Source of the DNA: Todiramphus chloris collaris
Taxonomy: Eukaryota; Chordata; Aves; Coraciiformes; Alcedinidae
Direction of reading: 5' to 3'
Length of the DNA stretch: 64,000 nt
Assembly: GCA_025345505.1 (NCBI GenBank)
Contig: JANVCC010000010.1
Span: 40,338,660 to 40,402,659 of the forward strand
Shown here: in pieces, positions 48,847-61,875 of the stretch
Numbering within the stretch: the first letter of the stretch is position 1
How the letters are laid out: each line of letters starts with the position of its first letter
Notes under the pieces: model-generated
Database searches by the model: none
What the model saw: the letters and a program-made list of their open reading frames with translations, nothing else
Told to the model about the DNA's origin: nothing
Translations under genes and position numbers: made by a program

Positions 48847-51384
48847 CTTTTAAAGTAAAAATGCATGTATAGAAAATAATATTCTATTTCATGGAATTGG
48901 TTAGAAACTGTACAAAAATAAAAAATTAAATCAATAAGACTGAGCAGTGGCTGATTCCATTCTGAAATAATTCCTAAATTATAAATGTTCCTCAGCTCCC
49001 CATCATTCTCTCTTCTCCAAGCCTGGCAGCTGTCTTCATTCCCAGGCATTTCCTTCATTCCTAGCTTGTAGTATCTGAGATGAAGCACTATTAAATATAA
49101 TTAAACATATTTAGCAGGCACAATCTGCCACCGTACCGGTATCTACAATAACAGAGGTGCTTAAAAGCTGCACAGAAAAAGAAAACTCAATTTTTTCAGG
49201 TGTAGCACACCTACTGCTCCATAATGGTTCTGTCAAATGGCATCTCCATGCCCTACTGTTAATAGCTAGGCATCTGGTATAATATTTATTTCCAGAAGTC
49301 TTTTACTGTCTGAAAATGGCCTCTTATTTTAGTATGATGATTTTAAAATACACCAGAAATACATTTTCTTGCATAGCTATGCATTCTGCCTTAAGAATGT
49401 AGAAAAAACAGATGGGACTCATTTTCTCCTACTTGGTCCAAACATTTCAACAAGTGGGTTATTTTCCTTACCAGCCTTTGGACTCCCCACTGTTCTTAAT
49501 AGGATTATTTGGATAAAAGGACTCATCCAGCTTTGCCCTTTTTTAATCATACACCTGAGGCATAACATGTAGAAGTTAATGGAAAGAAAGGATGTCTGCT
49601 CTGGTAAGAAATGAGCTAATGTTGCTTTGCTATGAAATGACTTTAAATTCTTCTTGCCTGGAAAAAAAAATCTTTTTCTTTTCTTTTTTTTTTTTTTTAA
49701 TAAATATCCATCTTAATTTCTGCTATAATTCAACAAACACCAAAAAGTGAAGCAGTTGGAACATAGTTTGGTAGGGGAAAAGAAGGAAGTATTATTATAA
49801 CTACCTTTTGTTTTACAGGCATATAGATGTCCCTTTTGTTTCAGAGCTATGCCTGTACTATTCTGACAATGTTCCAATTAATTTCTCCTTTTAAGGCTCT
49901 ATCTACCTTTGCTACAGTTGGAGGAAAACAGGTTACAGACCAGCATACAGCAAAAGCAAGAAAAGAAAATCAAAGAATGAAAAAAACCTATTTTCCATCA
50001 TAGACAGGAAAGGAAAATTTCCAAAAAGTGAAATGATGAAGTAAAATAGGAGGGACATTCTCTTTTTCCCTCACAGTGAATGAATTAACAGTGCAAGGAT
50101 GCAATGAGATACATATATCAGTGATAGATTTCAAGAAAGATACTGAGATGAAGATCCTGAACAAGAGAAAGTAAAAGCCGAGCAGGGCTGTAGGTATGCA
50201 AACCACGGAACCCATGCAGGTTAAACTCCCGTATGTCATCCTAGTTGGCCTTCATCTGCCTCCCAAGCTTTGATCATCAAGGAGCTGAAGCTGTAATAAA
50301 ATGTGCCAGTGGGCTGTACCCCCCTTTAGGATGAAATATTTTGATTCTGGGAGTGACTGATGTGCTCTGACACACCACCCTGTGTTATTATGTTTCTTGC
50401 TTTTTCCTCATCATCTGGCTATCTTGTAGAGGGATTCTGGGATTATAAGAACAATGGAATTGATGCTTCCTATGACGGAGTGGAAGTAGACATGAAAGCA
50501 TCCCTTGTGCCTGATGACTGAAGGTGTAAGTGGCATTGATGTGTTGTCCCAGTGTGCAAAAAACATGCATTGCGAACAGACGCAATAGTGGAAGGGGACA
50601 TGACCTACTCCTTATTTTTCAATGCTGGGCTGACAAAGGCTCCTATTTGCTCAGATCTGCTAGAAGGGCTACTGATGAAACTCCCTTCCTTGTTTCAGTC
50701 CATATGAGTTGAGTTAACCAGTATCTATGAATGAAGTTTTTAGAATAACAGAAATGATGAAGGAGGTGGTCTCCTGGGGAGCAGGGGAGAGTGGTGATGA
50801 GTAGTTTGAAGCAAGCCAAGAGCACTCATCTCTTCGGCTGATGCAGTAGCATTTGTCCTTTGTATCAGACCCTCCTGTGAATTTGGCCCAGCAAATTTAT
50901 TGCCCTGTAAATATGGAGCTGTTTCCAGCTGTTAATTCAAAGAACAGACATATAATATTAATGTTTTTACTGACTCCTTCAGATAGAACTGCAGTAAGAT
51001 GGTTAACTATGGCACCTGAGAAACCAGACAGATCTGTGAAAGCAATTTTTCTCAAGCAATCCTCTTATTTTGTATATAAAGTACTCATTAAATATAAAAC
51101 AAGTTGTGGATGAGTGTGTAGTTAATTACACTATATTATAATTTCTCTTTATATTGGATACTGTGGTAATAAACCAAGCAGACAGAGCAGCATATTTGAC
51201 AAGAGGTAGAGGAGATGACCTTGCACAAGGTTGTTTCTGGACAGGACATTTGTCACAGCTGCAGTACTGTTCTGCTTTGGATGAGAAGGGTGTGCAATGT
51301 ATTTTCTAATGAAATATTTAAGACACTGTCCCCAATGTGAATGTGGTCTAATGAACACTGTGTACTAATCTCTGTTAATGTTGA

Positions 51385-51526
51385 CTCTGTGTGTGACCTT
51401 GGATAAATCATTGCCTCTCTTTGTGCGTATACTCATCTATAAAATGTCTTCCTTGCAGATATGTAGTGCACATTCATTAGTTAATGTTTACAAAGTGCTT
51501 CAAAGACATAAATACAGTTATTACTT
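51385..51526 (+). repeat. MIR (CORE-SINE) remnant interrupted by an LTR
   Basis: The order GTGTGACCTTGGATAAATCA, CCTCTCTTTGTGC, TCATCTATAAAATG, TTAGTTAATGTTTACAAAGTG follows the MIR body (GTGACCTTGGGCAAGTCACT, CCTCTCTGTGCCTC, TCATCTGTAAAATG, GAGTTAATACATGTAAAGYG). It is cut off on the right by the solo LTR, and its 3' end is not recognisable beyond the LTR. Confidence 0.7.
51522..51526 (+). repeat. Left target-site duplication of the solo LTR (TACTT)
   Basis: TACTT directly precedes the LTR's TG end and is repeated exactly at 52282-52286 after its CA end. A 5-bp duplication is typical of ERVL-type integration. Confidence 0.8.
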
Positions 51527-52281
51527 TGCCACGGGTTAGAGTCAGGGCAGCCCGCTAGACCTATAACAGATGTTCTCTGTTAAACCCCCTCCCCCCTAAA
51601 GTGAAAGGGAATAAGGGAGAGAGACTTAGTGATTAGGAAAGGAAATTAGAACAGCATTAGTGAAAATTAAAATAATAATAATAAAAATGGAATATATATA
51701 AATATATACACAACCAGTATTGAACCCAACCCCCCCCCAGTTATAATTATGACACTGTCACCATTGACGCTGTGGAGCAGGCACCAGGAGAGTCCCATTC
51801 TGGGCCCCACAGCAGACAGGAACCATGTTCAGAAGCTGGGTTCTGGTACTGGATTCAGGAACACACCGATCAGGATTGAACACAGAATGTACAGAGTCTT
51901 CCTTGGATGCCAGCCATTGAAGAAGAGAAGAAGAAGCCAGAAGAACCAAGCTGGGCAGGGGCTTGACCCTTGTGATTCCTCAGCTTTATATGGCATATAT
52001 GGGATGGAATCTCACTAGTCAGTTTGGGGTCACCTGTCCTGTCTGCTCCTCCCTGCAGGTGCAGCCTTTCACTTTCTGCACCCCCAATGTGGTACACAAG
52101 ATCCAGCTGTGGCCTTGGTCTCCACACCAGTCCTCGCTACTAATTCTAAACATGGGGTGTTATCACTGCTAGAAGCAGACACTCTCTGTGGAAACAGGCT
52201 GCTAACTTCAGAAAGTGCAGTTAGTTAGAAGAACTGTGTTTAAAAGTAAAATCACTGAACAGAATTAGTTCTGTTCTCACA
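51527..52281 (-). mobile_element. Solo LTR of an ERVL-like endogenous retrovirus (755 bp)
   Basis: On the minus strand the element begins TGTGAGAACAG and ends CCCGTGGCA, i.e. TG...CA ends, flanked by the exact 5-bp duplication TACTT. A TATAAA box lies on the minus strand at 51990-51985, followed by a pyrimidine-rich leader, an ATT-repeat stretch, and GGGGGGAGGGGGTTTAACAG with GAACATCTGTTATAGG near the 3' end, which is the terminal pattern I associate with abundant avian ERVL LTRs. No internal gag/pol/env sequence is present on either side, so it arose by LTR-LTR recombination. The well-kept ends suggest a fairly recent insertion. Class assignment is from the duplication length and recalled pattern. 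Confidence 0.8.
51985..51990 (-). promoter_or_regulatory. TATA box of the solo LTR
   Basis: TATAAA on the minus strand within GCCATATAAAGCTG, about 290 bp from the LTR 5' end. This fits a U3/R junction. Any activity in the present genome is unknown. Confidence 0.5.
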
Positions 52282-52286
52282 TACTT
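52282..52286 (+). repeat. Right target-site duplication of the solo LTR (TACTT)
   Basis: An exact copy of 51522-51526, immediately after the LTR's CA terminus. Confidence 0.8.
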
Positions 52287-54966
52287 TAACAACTCTGAAG
52301 TTTATGAGATTAAGCGGGCATCTTACCCTTTGCATCCCGCTATTCACCAGCTGGGGGCTGCAATAACCATCCCATAAATAAATGCATCATTCACATCAGT
52401 CTTTACACATCACTGTTATCTGCTACTAAATGTCATTATAATCCAGCATGGTCACTAGCTGTCCACTGTCTATGACTGCCTAATGTTTTGTAGCAATTAA
52501 GGAATAAATTATGTTCATTTTCATAAAAATTATACACTAGAGATGAAAATTTTTTGCATCAGTATGATTTGTTGCTCTAAGCAACTACAGGGTGATTTTT
52601 TTCAATCAATTCCTTAATTCATATAATCTAGAGCACCTTATTTCTGAGTCAAACAGCAGAATAATATCTGGATCTGGGGGTTCCATTAAAATGAAATAAC
52701 AATGAAATTCATAATTTTATTGTGTGCCAAATCTCTGGAAGACATTGGCAGGTATTATTGTAAGTGTATTTTCTGAGCTTCCAGAGGAACATACCCAACT
52801 GATGCACCTCTGCTTCTTATGATGTATTTTAATATGCTACAGGAGATTTCTCTAGCACAGTGAAGCAATAGAAGTCTTGATGAGAGCTATTGAAAAAAGT
52901 GTGAATGCTCATAAAAGCCTAACTGGAAATCATATATATTGCTGAACCTCAGATTTCCACCAATGAAAATGAAATCAGACTTTGTCCCAGTTTGGTTGAT
53001 AACATCTTTTTTGGTCTTTTTGGCAAAAAATAACTGCAGTGCCATGGAAATAAGCAGGAGCTGTCAACTCTAAATGCAGTTCAGCATTGCTCTGATTTGC
53101 ATGTGGATGTACGGTCCCTGTGCTAATGATAAATAAGTGTACAGTTTTTGTCCATTCCCCCCATTTCCCTATGTTCTCTGTTCTTTTGTACTGGGGTTGA
53201 ATGAGTTAATTTCCACCAGGAGGAAGGAAAGGATATGTGGAGACATGGGGGACAACAGTTTTGTGTCTGGCATGGCATGAAATGGGCCATGAAAAACTGG
53301 ATGAGGCTACTTTCCTTTACCAGGAAGGATTACCAGGAAGGAAGACCAGGAAAGCCATGAGCATCTATGCATTTATGACAAAACCAACTGTGAAGTGACA
53401 GTTTTTTGGCTTTGCTGCCATCTAGCAGAAGATAGACAGCCTGACACCCACCCACCCACTGGGACAGAGAAGCAAATTAGATTCCTGAGGTAGATGGGGC
53501 ATACTGTGGCTTATGGTTGAGATCTGAGCTAGCCATTCTGGCCTAAAGCCTCTGTGTGTTGCTAGTGGACTGTTAAAAATTTGTTTGGCTTTGGAAGAGC
53601 AGTTATGAGGCTGCTATTCCTTCCTTCTTGTCCTTACTTGCCTTAGTTGGAGAAGTCTTCCTCAGGTGCAGAACTAGCTGAGACTCACATCACAGGAGGA
53701 GTAAACCAGGATGCTGCTGCCCCACCAGTGCTGTTACATTGAAGAAGATACATGGCAAAGATAAGGAGACTTAAAAGAGTTCAGATATACCTTCTAAAGA
53801 CAAACCGCAGCAAGACAAGAGCTGCGGAAAGGAAAGCAGTCCTCATGCATACAGAACACATTTAATAACAATCAGTTAATAGTAAGAGACACCTTGTTTT
53901 AGGTTTGGTCAAGGCTTATGCTAAAAAAGAACCCTTTAGCTTCTAAAGCATTTCAAGCAAGTCATTAGCTGATTCTGAGTTTATACTGCTTTATCATCTG
54001 AACAGTCTTGAACAAAGCTTAGTTACATAATGATCATTTTAGGCTCCTAAATGAGGAGCCTTTCCTGTAATTATTAATCCTCTAGCTTCCCTCTTTCTTG
54101 CAATCTCGTTTTCTCCTGCAGTGTATGTTGCTTTCACAGAGACAGATAACTAGATCTTTCAGACAGTCATTTATGGTCTCTGTTCATTAGTTCATGGGCA
54201 AAGGAAGTTAAGCAGACTCTGCTCTGATTTTCCTTTTGTTCAATGGAAACAGAACATTTATTATGGTTTTGTTACTGAGGGAAAGTTCAATTGCTAAAGT
54301 AACACAGGCTAAAAATTTGCAGAAACAGAAATGTTTCACACTCTGGAACATCTGAGCTCACATGTATTTTCCAGGGAAAGAAAAAACCCTGCTAAACCTA
54401 AGTTGAGGTAATAGAAATATACTTTTGAGGCTAACAAATATATGAAAACTTTGTTATTAGGCTCAAACTAAGGATTAACCGGATCACTCAGCCTGAAGGT
54501 TAAACTTTAAAAGAAACTGAGGCAAGTTAAGATACAGGGATATACAGACAAATCACCCAGGTAAGTCTGCCCTGCAGCAGTGTTCATTATATGATTGAAA
54601 GTAAGTAATTTTTCATGCCCGATCAGATTAGACCGACTTTTTTTACAGATAAAGTGAGAAGTTTTATTCCCTTTTTTTTTTTTTTTTTCTGGACATCACA
54701 ATATGGTGAAGGTCATTTGTCTGTGAGAAGTATGTCAGAAACAATGAGACTCACACTCAGCTGAGTTTCTGGGCTGCTGCTTTTTTCCTAGGGTTTATGA
54801 ATTCATCAGTAAATCACATTCTAGTTCTCTAAATTACATTACATGCCATGAGAGCACAAATAAGTGTTAAATACCTTAAGAAACACCCTGGAGGGTGGTT
54901 AGGTGCAGATGGCTGAGGAAGGCACAAGGCATGCCTCACCTTCCTCACTGAAGATGTCAGCTGGAC
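52287..54966. other. Intergenic interval, no gene recognised
   Basis: About 2.7 kb of AT-rich sequence. The stretch from about 53,190 (ACTGGGGTTGAATGAGTTAA) to 53,600 has a faint LTR-like look but no matched ends. A T run sits at about 54,671-54,690. No exon is seen. Confidence 0.6.
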
Positions 54967-55380
54967 AATCATAGAATCATAGAATTGTCAGGGTTGAAAG
55001 GGACTTTAAAGATCATCTAGTTCCAACCCCCATGCCATGGGCAGGGACACCTCCCACTAGAGCAGCTTGCTCAGAGCCCCATCCAGCTTGGCCTTAAAAA
55101 CTTCCAAGGACAGGGCTTCCACCACCTCTCTGGGCAACCTGTTCCAGGGTCTCACCACCCTCATGGGGAATTAATTCTTCCTAATGTCTAACCTGAATTG
55201 ACCTATCTCTAATCCATTCCCTCTAGTCCTATCACTGCCTGACAGCCTAAAAAGTCCCTCCCCAGCTTTCTTGTAGGCCCCCTTCAGATACTGGAATGCC
55301 ACAATAAGGTCTCCCTGGAGCCTTCTCTTCTCCAGACTGAACAACCCCAACTCTTTCAGTCTGTCCCTTTCAACAGAGCC
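54967..55380 (-). mobile_element. CR1 LINE, 3' fragment in minus orientation, relatively well preserved
   Basis: On the plus strand it starts AATCATAGAATCATAGAATT, the reverse complement of the CR1 3' tail. It continues with GTTCCAACCCCCATGCCATG, GAGCCCCATCCAGCTTGGCC and CTTCTCTTCTCCAGACTGAA. The minus-strand translation near the 5' end includes [13 protein letters not shown], the C-terminal part of the CR1 ORF2 reading frame. It is 5'-truncated and nonfunctional, and looks younger than the 42.6 kb copy. The 5' edge is approximate. Confidence 0.93.
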
Positions 55381-58300
55381 TACGGAAGCTCTCAAGGGCA
55401 GAGGGCTGGTTTGCACATTGAGCACCACGCAGCCACCACTCTTCTCAGAGTGCTGTGCATCAAAAGATCATTTGTCAGGGCCTGTGGCTAGGGTAGGATC
55501 GGTATAACCACGTGAACATCCACTTCAGACTGTCATCTTGACAGGCTGGAGTAAGAGAGCTGGGGAATGAGGGTGTCCAAGAAACCACCATGGTCAATCA
55601 GGATGTGTGAGCCACTAGGAGGAAAAGCCTGGGTGCTTGGGGACCCTGCCCTGTACACTGCGGGTTCTGAGATCTCCTACTCTTAGTATCCTTTTAACTC
55701 TGTAGTGGGGATAATTTTAAAACACTATATTGCACAATTTTTCTTCAACTATTCATTTTCATTTAGTCCAGTAGAGCAGCCGGGAATGCTGTCTCTGCTC
55801 AGATGTGCACCAGTAGCCAGTTCTGAGGCGCTCACTCCCTCTAGTGTGGTGTCAGCAGTGTGGTGACATAAATTGCATGTGCTCTTTGAGGGGCTCAGCC
55901 TAGCACATCTCATGGTTAGCCTCTGCACCTAATTAGGAAGGAAAACATTCATATATGCTTAGTTAAAATAAATGACCTTAACCAAAAGAGAAACTGATAC
56001 AGTAACTTAAGCTTTAAAATAGCCTTCAAAGCCTATTGTCAGGCTCATGCAAATAATTGTTTTAAATCCAGTAAAGTTATATCAAATAGATTATTTTGTA
56101 AAAGTGAGAATGTGTCATGCTGCAGAAATGTGTGTTTAATCCATCCAAACAGCAGTACTGAAGCAGTACAATTATGATTCAAAACTAGATTAAAATAAAT
56201 TGATTTTTGCATCAACCTACTGGTACCTTTGCAATCATTTCAATCTTTCTGAAGTCCACCTCGGTGCACATTTCCTTTATGTACTGGGAACTAGAAACTC
56301 TAGGGAACATTCCTCTTTTATCTTCACCTCCAAAAGTCTAGTGGATTTAGGAGTGTTTTGAAGGGAGAATCATACTTGCTATCTGAACCTAAAAGCAAAG
56401 GGTCTATAAACCTAACTGCCAATCAGAATCAAAATGAGTAGAATTATGTGCATGCTCCTTATATTATTCTGACTTACTGCTTCTTCCTCTATTAAATCAC
56501 TCAAGGCCCTGTAAGCACTTTCTGTGATAATTTACTCACAGTCAGTCTAGTGATTGGAACAGAGCACTTCCAGGCCCACACAGTCTCCTTAACTGTAGGA
56601 TGTTATTGGTGATCCTCTAACTATACTTTAATTTTAATTAAATTTTCAGGGCAGGATTTATGTTTTTAGATGTGTGTATCAGGTAATGGGGTTCTTTTCC
56701 AGTTCAGGGTCCCAGGATGCTTTTTATGCAATCAAGAAATGCAGCTAGTTAAAGGAGGCAGAGAGATGTGTCTTTCCTTTTGTAGAGGCTGTATGGCATT
56801 GCCTGGAAAAGGACAGTTTGTCCAACCAACACAGAGGTAGCTAGGACAGCTTTATAAAAATCCAGTATTAGGTAGCAGATTTATGGGCTACTGAAAAGTT
56901 ACCAAAAGCAAAGCTTCCCAATCCACCACCATCTCTAATATAAATGTAGTTTTATGTCTTTTAACGTAAGTTGCTCGTATTCATTCACTCTTCAGTGTGT
57001 TTTATTCATTCCTTCTAACATAACAGCTGGTTTTCACAGGGCAGGAAAAGGTGGATTTTTTTTTGTTTGTTCATTTTCTCTATAAGAATTTTGCTTCTTT
57101 GTCCACACCAATGGACAAATTTTCTTCCAGCAGTGACTTAGAGGTTCAGCAGATGTCACTTAGGCATAGCCATGGAACAATGCTACAGGAACTGCAGTTT
57201 TAAAGCATGACACTACCCACACTGAAACTATTTGTCCTGTCGTGTGAAGGCTGATAGCTTAGTGGAAAAAAATGTCAAGAGCCATCAAGGAAAACAGTTT
57301 TTGAAAATTCTCAAAAGCTGAAAGCTTTTTAAAAACATAGAGAGAGAATTTAAGTTTTGCAGAAAATGTGAGGAATGGCATCTTTGTCTCCAAGATGGAA
57401 ACCATGAGCAGAAATAGAAATGAGAGTCTGTGTCCCCCTGCTATTAAGATATTTCCGTTCTCAGAGAATCTGTGGCTACTTGGAAAATCTCCTATCTGGG
57501 TAGAACCACAATAAATGTAGGAAAAAATGAAAGAGATGCCAAGATGATGTCATCTATGTTATTTAAACTGTTTAGAAACTAGAAAAAGCCCTGGTTTTAT
57601 CATGCATAGGTTTAGTTTCTTGCTCAGTAAGGAAAACTGGGATTTCTCATTGCTTTTTGGAATATGATCACCCTGCAATGATAGGGAAAAGACCAGGGGG
57701 ACCTACATGGCAGAGACCATCCCAGAAGGCAGTAGTATCATTTCGTCCTTGGCACAGCCAGTATCTTTGATATCATCTGAGACCGAAGACTGTCAAGTTA
57801 GTAGCTATTAGCTTTTCATAAAAAGGCAGCAGTTATTCACCTTAAAAGTTGCTTGAAATGCCCATCCAACTGAATAAATTTCCAGTACAGAAGTTATACA
57901 CTGTGTCATTGCTCAGTCCTTCTATACCCCTCCTACATGGGGCTCTATGTCACATACACAAAAAAAAACCCCAAAACCAGAAACATTTTAGTTAAAGTAT
58001 ATTAGGGTCATGGGCATATTTGATGTGTGTGTTACAGAGTTGTTGCAGAGTGCAGCATTACAGATTTGGTTATCTAAGGCCACTACCAATTTGAGGTCAC
58101 CTGGTGGAACCTTTTATGATGCAAATTGAGTGGGTGTAGTTTTGCTACTGCTGCTGTGGACTTGTGGATAGTTCAAGTGGAGCTAAGAAAGCTTCTTGCC
58201 CAGCATCACAGCTGGTATTAGCTTAGAAATTAGCAAGCTGTTCATGTAGACAAAGCTTTGCAGAACTTGAGCATGTCAATACTTCTATAGTGAAGGATGT

Positions 58301-59837
58301 TTCCACGTTTCTCCTCTGAGATCCCCATGATTGAGACACACCTGTGCCTAGGAATGTCTGGAAATTATAGGTCCAAAATTAGGAAAGTAGGGCCAAAATA
58401 AACCCTTTTAATGCTCTGTCTGAAGAAGCTGTTTGGAAGGCGAACGAGCTGCAAGTGCACTACGAACAGTGACACAAAGGTGTTCAACAGATGATGAGGA
58501 ACAGTGCTATATGTGCTGTTAAGAGCTCCTGGAGACCATACCACTTCTGCCTCCTCATGACTCCTACTTCCTGAAAAAGATACTGAGCCCTACATAGGCA
58601 AATAGTAGTTTTGTAGGGTAGTGGACTTCATCTGTCTGTGTTAGCTATGGAACCCATTTAGCACTTTTCTCAGCTCTTCAAATACAACTTACTTGCTACA
58701 GATATTAATGTGATTTTTCCTGGCCACAGCAGACAGGGGTTTGGGAATGGCAGTGAATGCTCACAGTAAATTGTTGCTAAGCAGAACTGTTGCATAGTTT
58801 TGTATCAACTAAAATATTTTCAATGCGTATGGCTATCATACCAGATGTGCACTGCAATGGTTTAAATTCAGAAGCTATGAACATTTAACTACATATTTTC
58901 ATACTTGGTTCCAGGGCCAAAATGTTGATAGGACAGAATTTCATTGAGATAGATGCAGAGAAAAAAAAAAAAAATGATGTGACAAGACCTTACTGTAGAC
59001 ATTAACAAATGTCTTCTGTCCAGATACCTTAGCCTAACTATCATGCTAGTGAGATATTTTCTCAGGCATTAATTTTCTCAGCATCTCCAGATATACCTAT
59101 TGTTCTGAATTTACTTAGAGAAGTCCCCTTTTCCCCTCTTTTGCCTTACTTTTCCTCCAAAAGTAAAAAGTTAACTCCTGTTTATTTCACCTCCTTAACC
59201 AAACTGCGCCAAATTAGTTCCTGATACAAATTCATTAACTTCAGCACAGTCTCACCAAGGATTAGCTTGCTCTGCTCACTAGTCCTTAAGAGAAAATAAA
59301 TCACTTTAATCAGATATAACTGATATAATCAACAAAGTGTTCAAGTTCTCCCTTACCTTGTCCACTATCTTCATAGTCTAAAACTGACATGAAGTGACTT
59401 AGGCACTCTTAGATGCTTAAATCCCCTCAGAGTGGTGTAAGTGATAAATGACAAATCTGAAAGCCTTAGGAGATAGATATCAAAGCAAACTCCCTTTATA
59501 GTTTTGCTATTTGTGCAACAACAAATTGTCTCATTGTACTATATCATAATATGAATTCTGATCTCTTTCGAGTGATATTTAATCCAGGTCCCAAGTGGGA
59601 TTTTTTTGGCTACACTATGTCATGATGGATATTCCATGCAACTGAGTCACTCACCCCTAAAAATCTCATGGAATTGTGTAAGTACACAACAGGATATTCA
59701 TTGGAAAAAAAAAATTTATCCCTGAAGGACAAACCAAAATTACACTGTTGAGTTACAAAATCAAAAATAGGAGGTGGTTGTGGTAAGGCTGAACGATGAA
59801 TCCATTAAATGGAGGGTTTAAAAATTACCTCCCATGT

Positions 59838-59865
59838 TTTATATATATATATATATAGATATATT
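59838..59865 (+). repeat. (TA)n microsatellite
   Basis: About eight to nine AT units followed by AGATATATT. Confidence 0.8.
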
Positions 59866-61563
59866 ACTCATGGTATAACTTTTACTGTGTTGAGAGGAAG
59901 CACAAAAAGATTTGACTCCTCAAACCGATATCACAAATGTGACTTATGAATTCAAATGATCTGTGGATTTCTGCTGACAGAACTAATTTATTCTGCAATT
60001 CCACTTGAATCAATGACTCAATAATATAGGGAAAATTAAAAAAAGAAGAAAAAAAACCCCAAACCTGTATTTATGGAAACTCAACCATACTGTCATGAGG
60101 ACTCAATTAAAATGTAGCAGAAAAGCTCCTGGGAGCAGACTGACACAGATTCATTTGATTCCTTAAAAAGTACCTACCTGGAATACCAATGTTGTTCTGG
60201 AGAAAGTATTGTGTGGAACAGTCCTCTGTTACCAGAAGGACAGAACAGGAACATTCTCTCATTTTCAGATTAATTCTCTATTGTTTTTTTCAAGAACTGC
60301 TGCAATGAGGGTAATTCCCTCTCTCCCTTTCCAGGAACTTCTCCATATTTCCTGTTTGTGCTTAGTTTGAAATGCCAACTTGGGACAAGAAAGTAAAGAC
60401 TGTCGTTATAGAAGCAATATAGTTATGTGCCCCCTTTAGTCGTGTCTCAAAGGATGTGAACAGGACATAGGAGAGAAGCTTCTCCGCTCCCCAACAAGCT
60501 CAGACAGGGTGGGTAGTCCTAGAGCAAATTACCCTCTGAAACAAAGTGATTGGGTGAGGGTTGTTGTGCTGAACAGTTGCACCACCTCCCAGGAAGCACA
60601 TGTATGGATTTGCTTCTTTGGACATCTTTTGCATTTTACAGAACTTAATTAGGATGCTCATCTGGTTTGCAGTGTGGAGGAGGATGGGACCCGTCAGGAT
60701 ATGTCATAATGCAGTGATATAACAGGAAAACATGGGAGGAGACCAGATGTTCATAAAAGCGTGTATCTTTTGGAAATGTAGGCTGTTTGACACAAATGGT
60801 TTCACCTTCAGTTAATCTAAACAGGCAGAGACAGCACTGTCCCAAGCTGTCGTACAGTGCTATGTGAATGACAGAACTGTAACAGCCACTGCAGTCCCAT
60901 AGAAGACCAGGCGAACAGTTTCATGGGAGTCATGAAAAAGCATTACAGTGTGATATTCAGTAATTGACTGCTTGGATTTGCTGACATTGTTAACTCTTTG
61001 CAGAATTGTTTCCAAAGCTGTGATTATCTTACAGATGCTTCACATTTTCCTAGGCTGAAATGGGAACAATCTAGCTTCTATTCTGCTTCAGCTGTAGTTG
61101 ACTTGGTGGCTGGCGACCATTACTGAAAAAGTTTCTGAATTCCTTTTATTATTCTCCTCCTCCATAGCACTGGTTTTGGTTTAGCATCTTGTCCTCCAAA
61201 GTGATTTCAATGTCTTTTTTTTCCTCCTCTCCAATACATATTCAAGCTGCTGTAAGCAAGCTGTATTGCTGGTGAGCAGACAGAAATCATCTTGAAAGAA
61301 TAAGAAGGACATAAAAAAAAAAAAAAAATCCTATCAGAAGAGAGCTTAAGTATCATCAGCTGTGGTTAGCCAGGTATTTGCACTTGTGGTGTGGAAATTT
61401 GACCCTTCAGTGGGGCTGTCAGAAGGGAATATGCAAACCTTATCATACAGCTTTCTGATAAGCTACTAGGAACAAAAATCCATCAGTTCTAGCAAATGCT
61501 AGATATACTTTGAATCTGTTTGCTAGTAGACAGTTTTAACCAGTTGCGGTTGGGCAAAATTCC

Positions 61564-61590
61564 CCTTGTACCCCAAGGGTGGGTACAAGG
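61564..61590. repeat. Perfect 10-bp inverted repeat (hairpin)
   Basis: CCTTGTACCC (61564-61573) and GGGTACAAGG (61581-61590) are exact reverse complements around CAAGGGT. No transcription unit is recognised nearby. Confidence 0.7.
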
Positions 61591-61852
61591 CTGTTCAGTG
61601 AGTGGTGGGTGCTGCCATCATCCCAGAAATGGCTGTGTTCAACTGGTGCTGTGTGGGTATGATGTAGAGAGTGACCACAGACCCTCTGTTTGGAAAGATG
61701 TTTAATCCATTTCATCATGCTGCTAGTCTTTGATCCAAATGTCCGCTGTTTGAAATAGTGCTGAAGGGGAAGTACTTTTTATTCCCATCGGGTTATGACT
61801 AATCTTCTCAGACAGGCTCCCTTTGGTCAAGAAGGGGCCCAAGACAACGTTT

Positions 61853-61875
61853 TCTCCCTCTCTCTCTCTCTTTCT
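61853..61875 (+). repeat. (TC)n microsatellite
   Basis: CTCCC followed by about seven TC units and TTTCTC. Confidence 0.75.

Larger units (their letters stand above)
44341..51384. other. Intergenic interval, no gene recognised
   Basis: About 7 kb of AT-rich sequence. Open frames are short and without recognised similarity. It holds a two-copy 16-bp tandem repeat at 48.3 kb, a C19/T14 homopolymer junction at 48.81 kb and a T run at about 49,684-49,699. Confidence 0.65.

Noticed and set aside
53185..53600. A possible decayed LTR beginning near CTGGGGTTGAATGAGTTAAT
   Set aside because: The similarity is faint and no paired ends or duplications are visible.
55171..55428. An 85-codon minus-strand frame resembling a polymerase tail
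   Set aside because: It is the remnant CR1 ORF2 C-terminal frame inside the LINE fragment, not a host gene.
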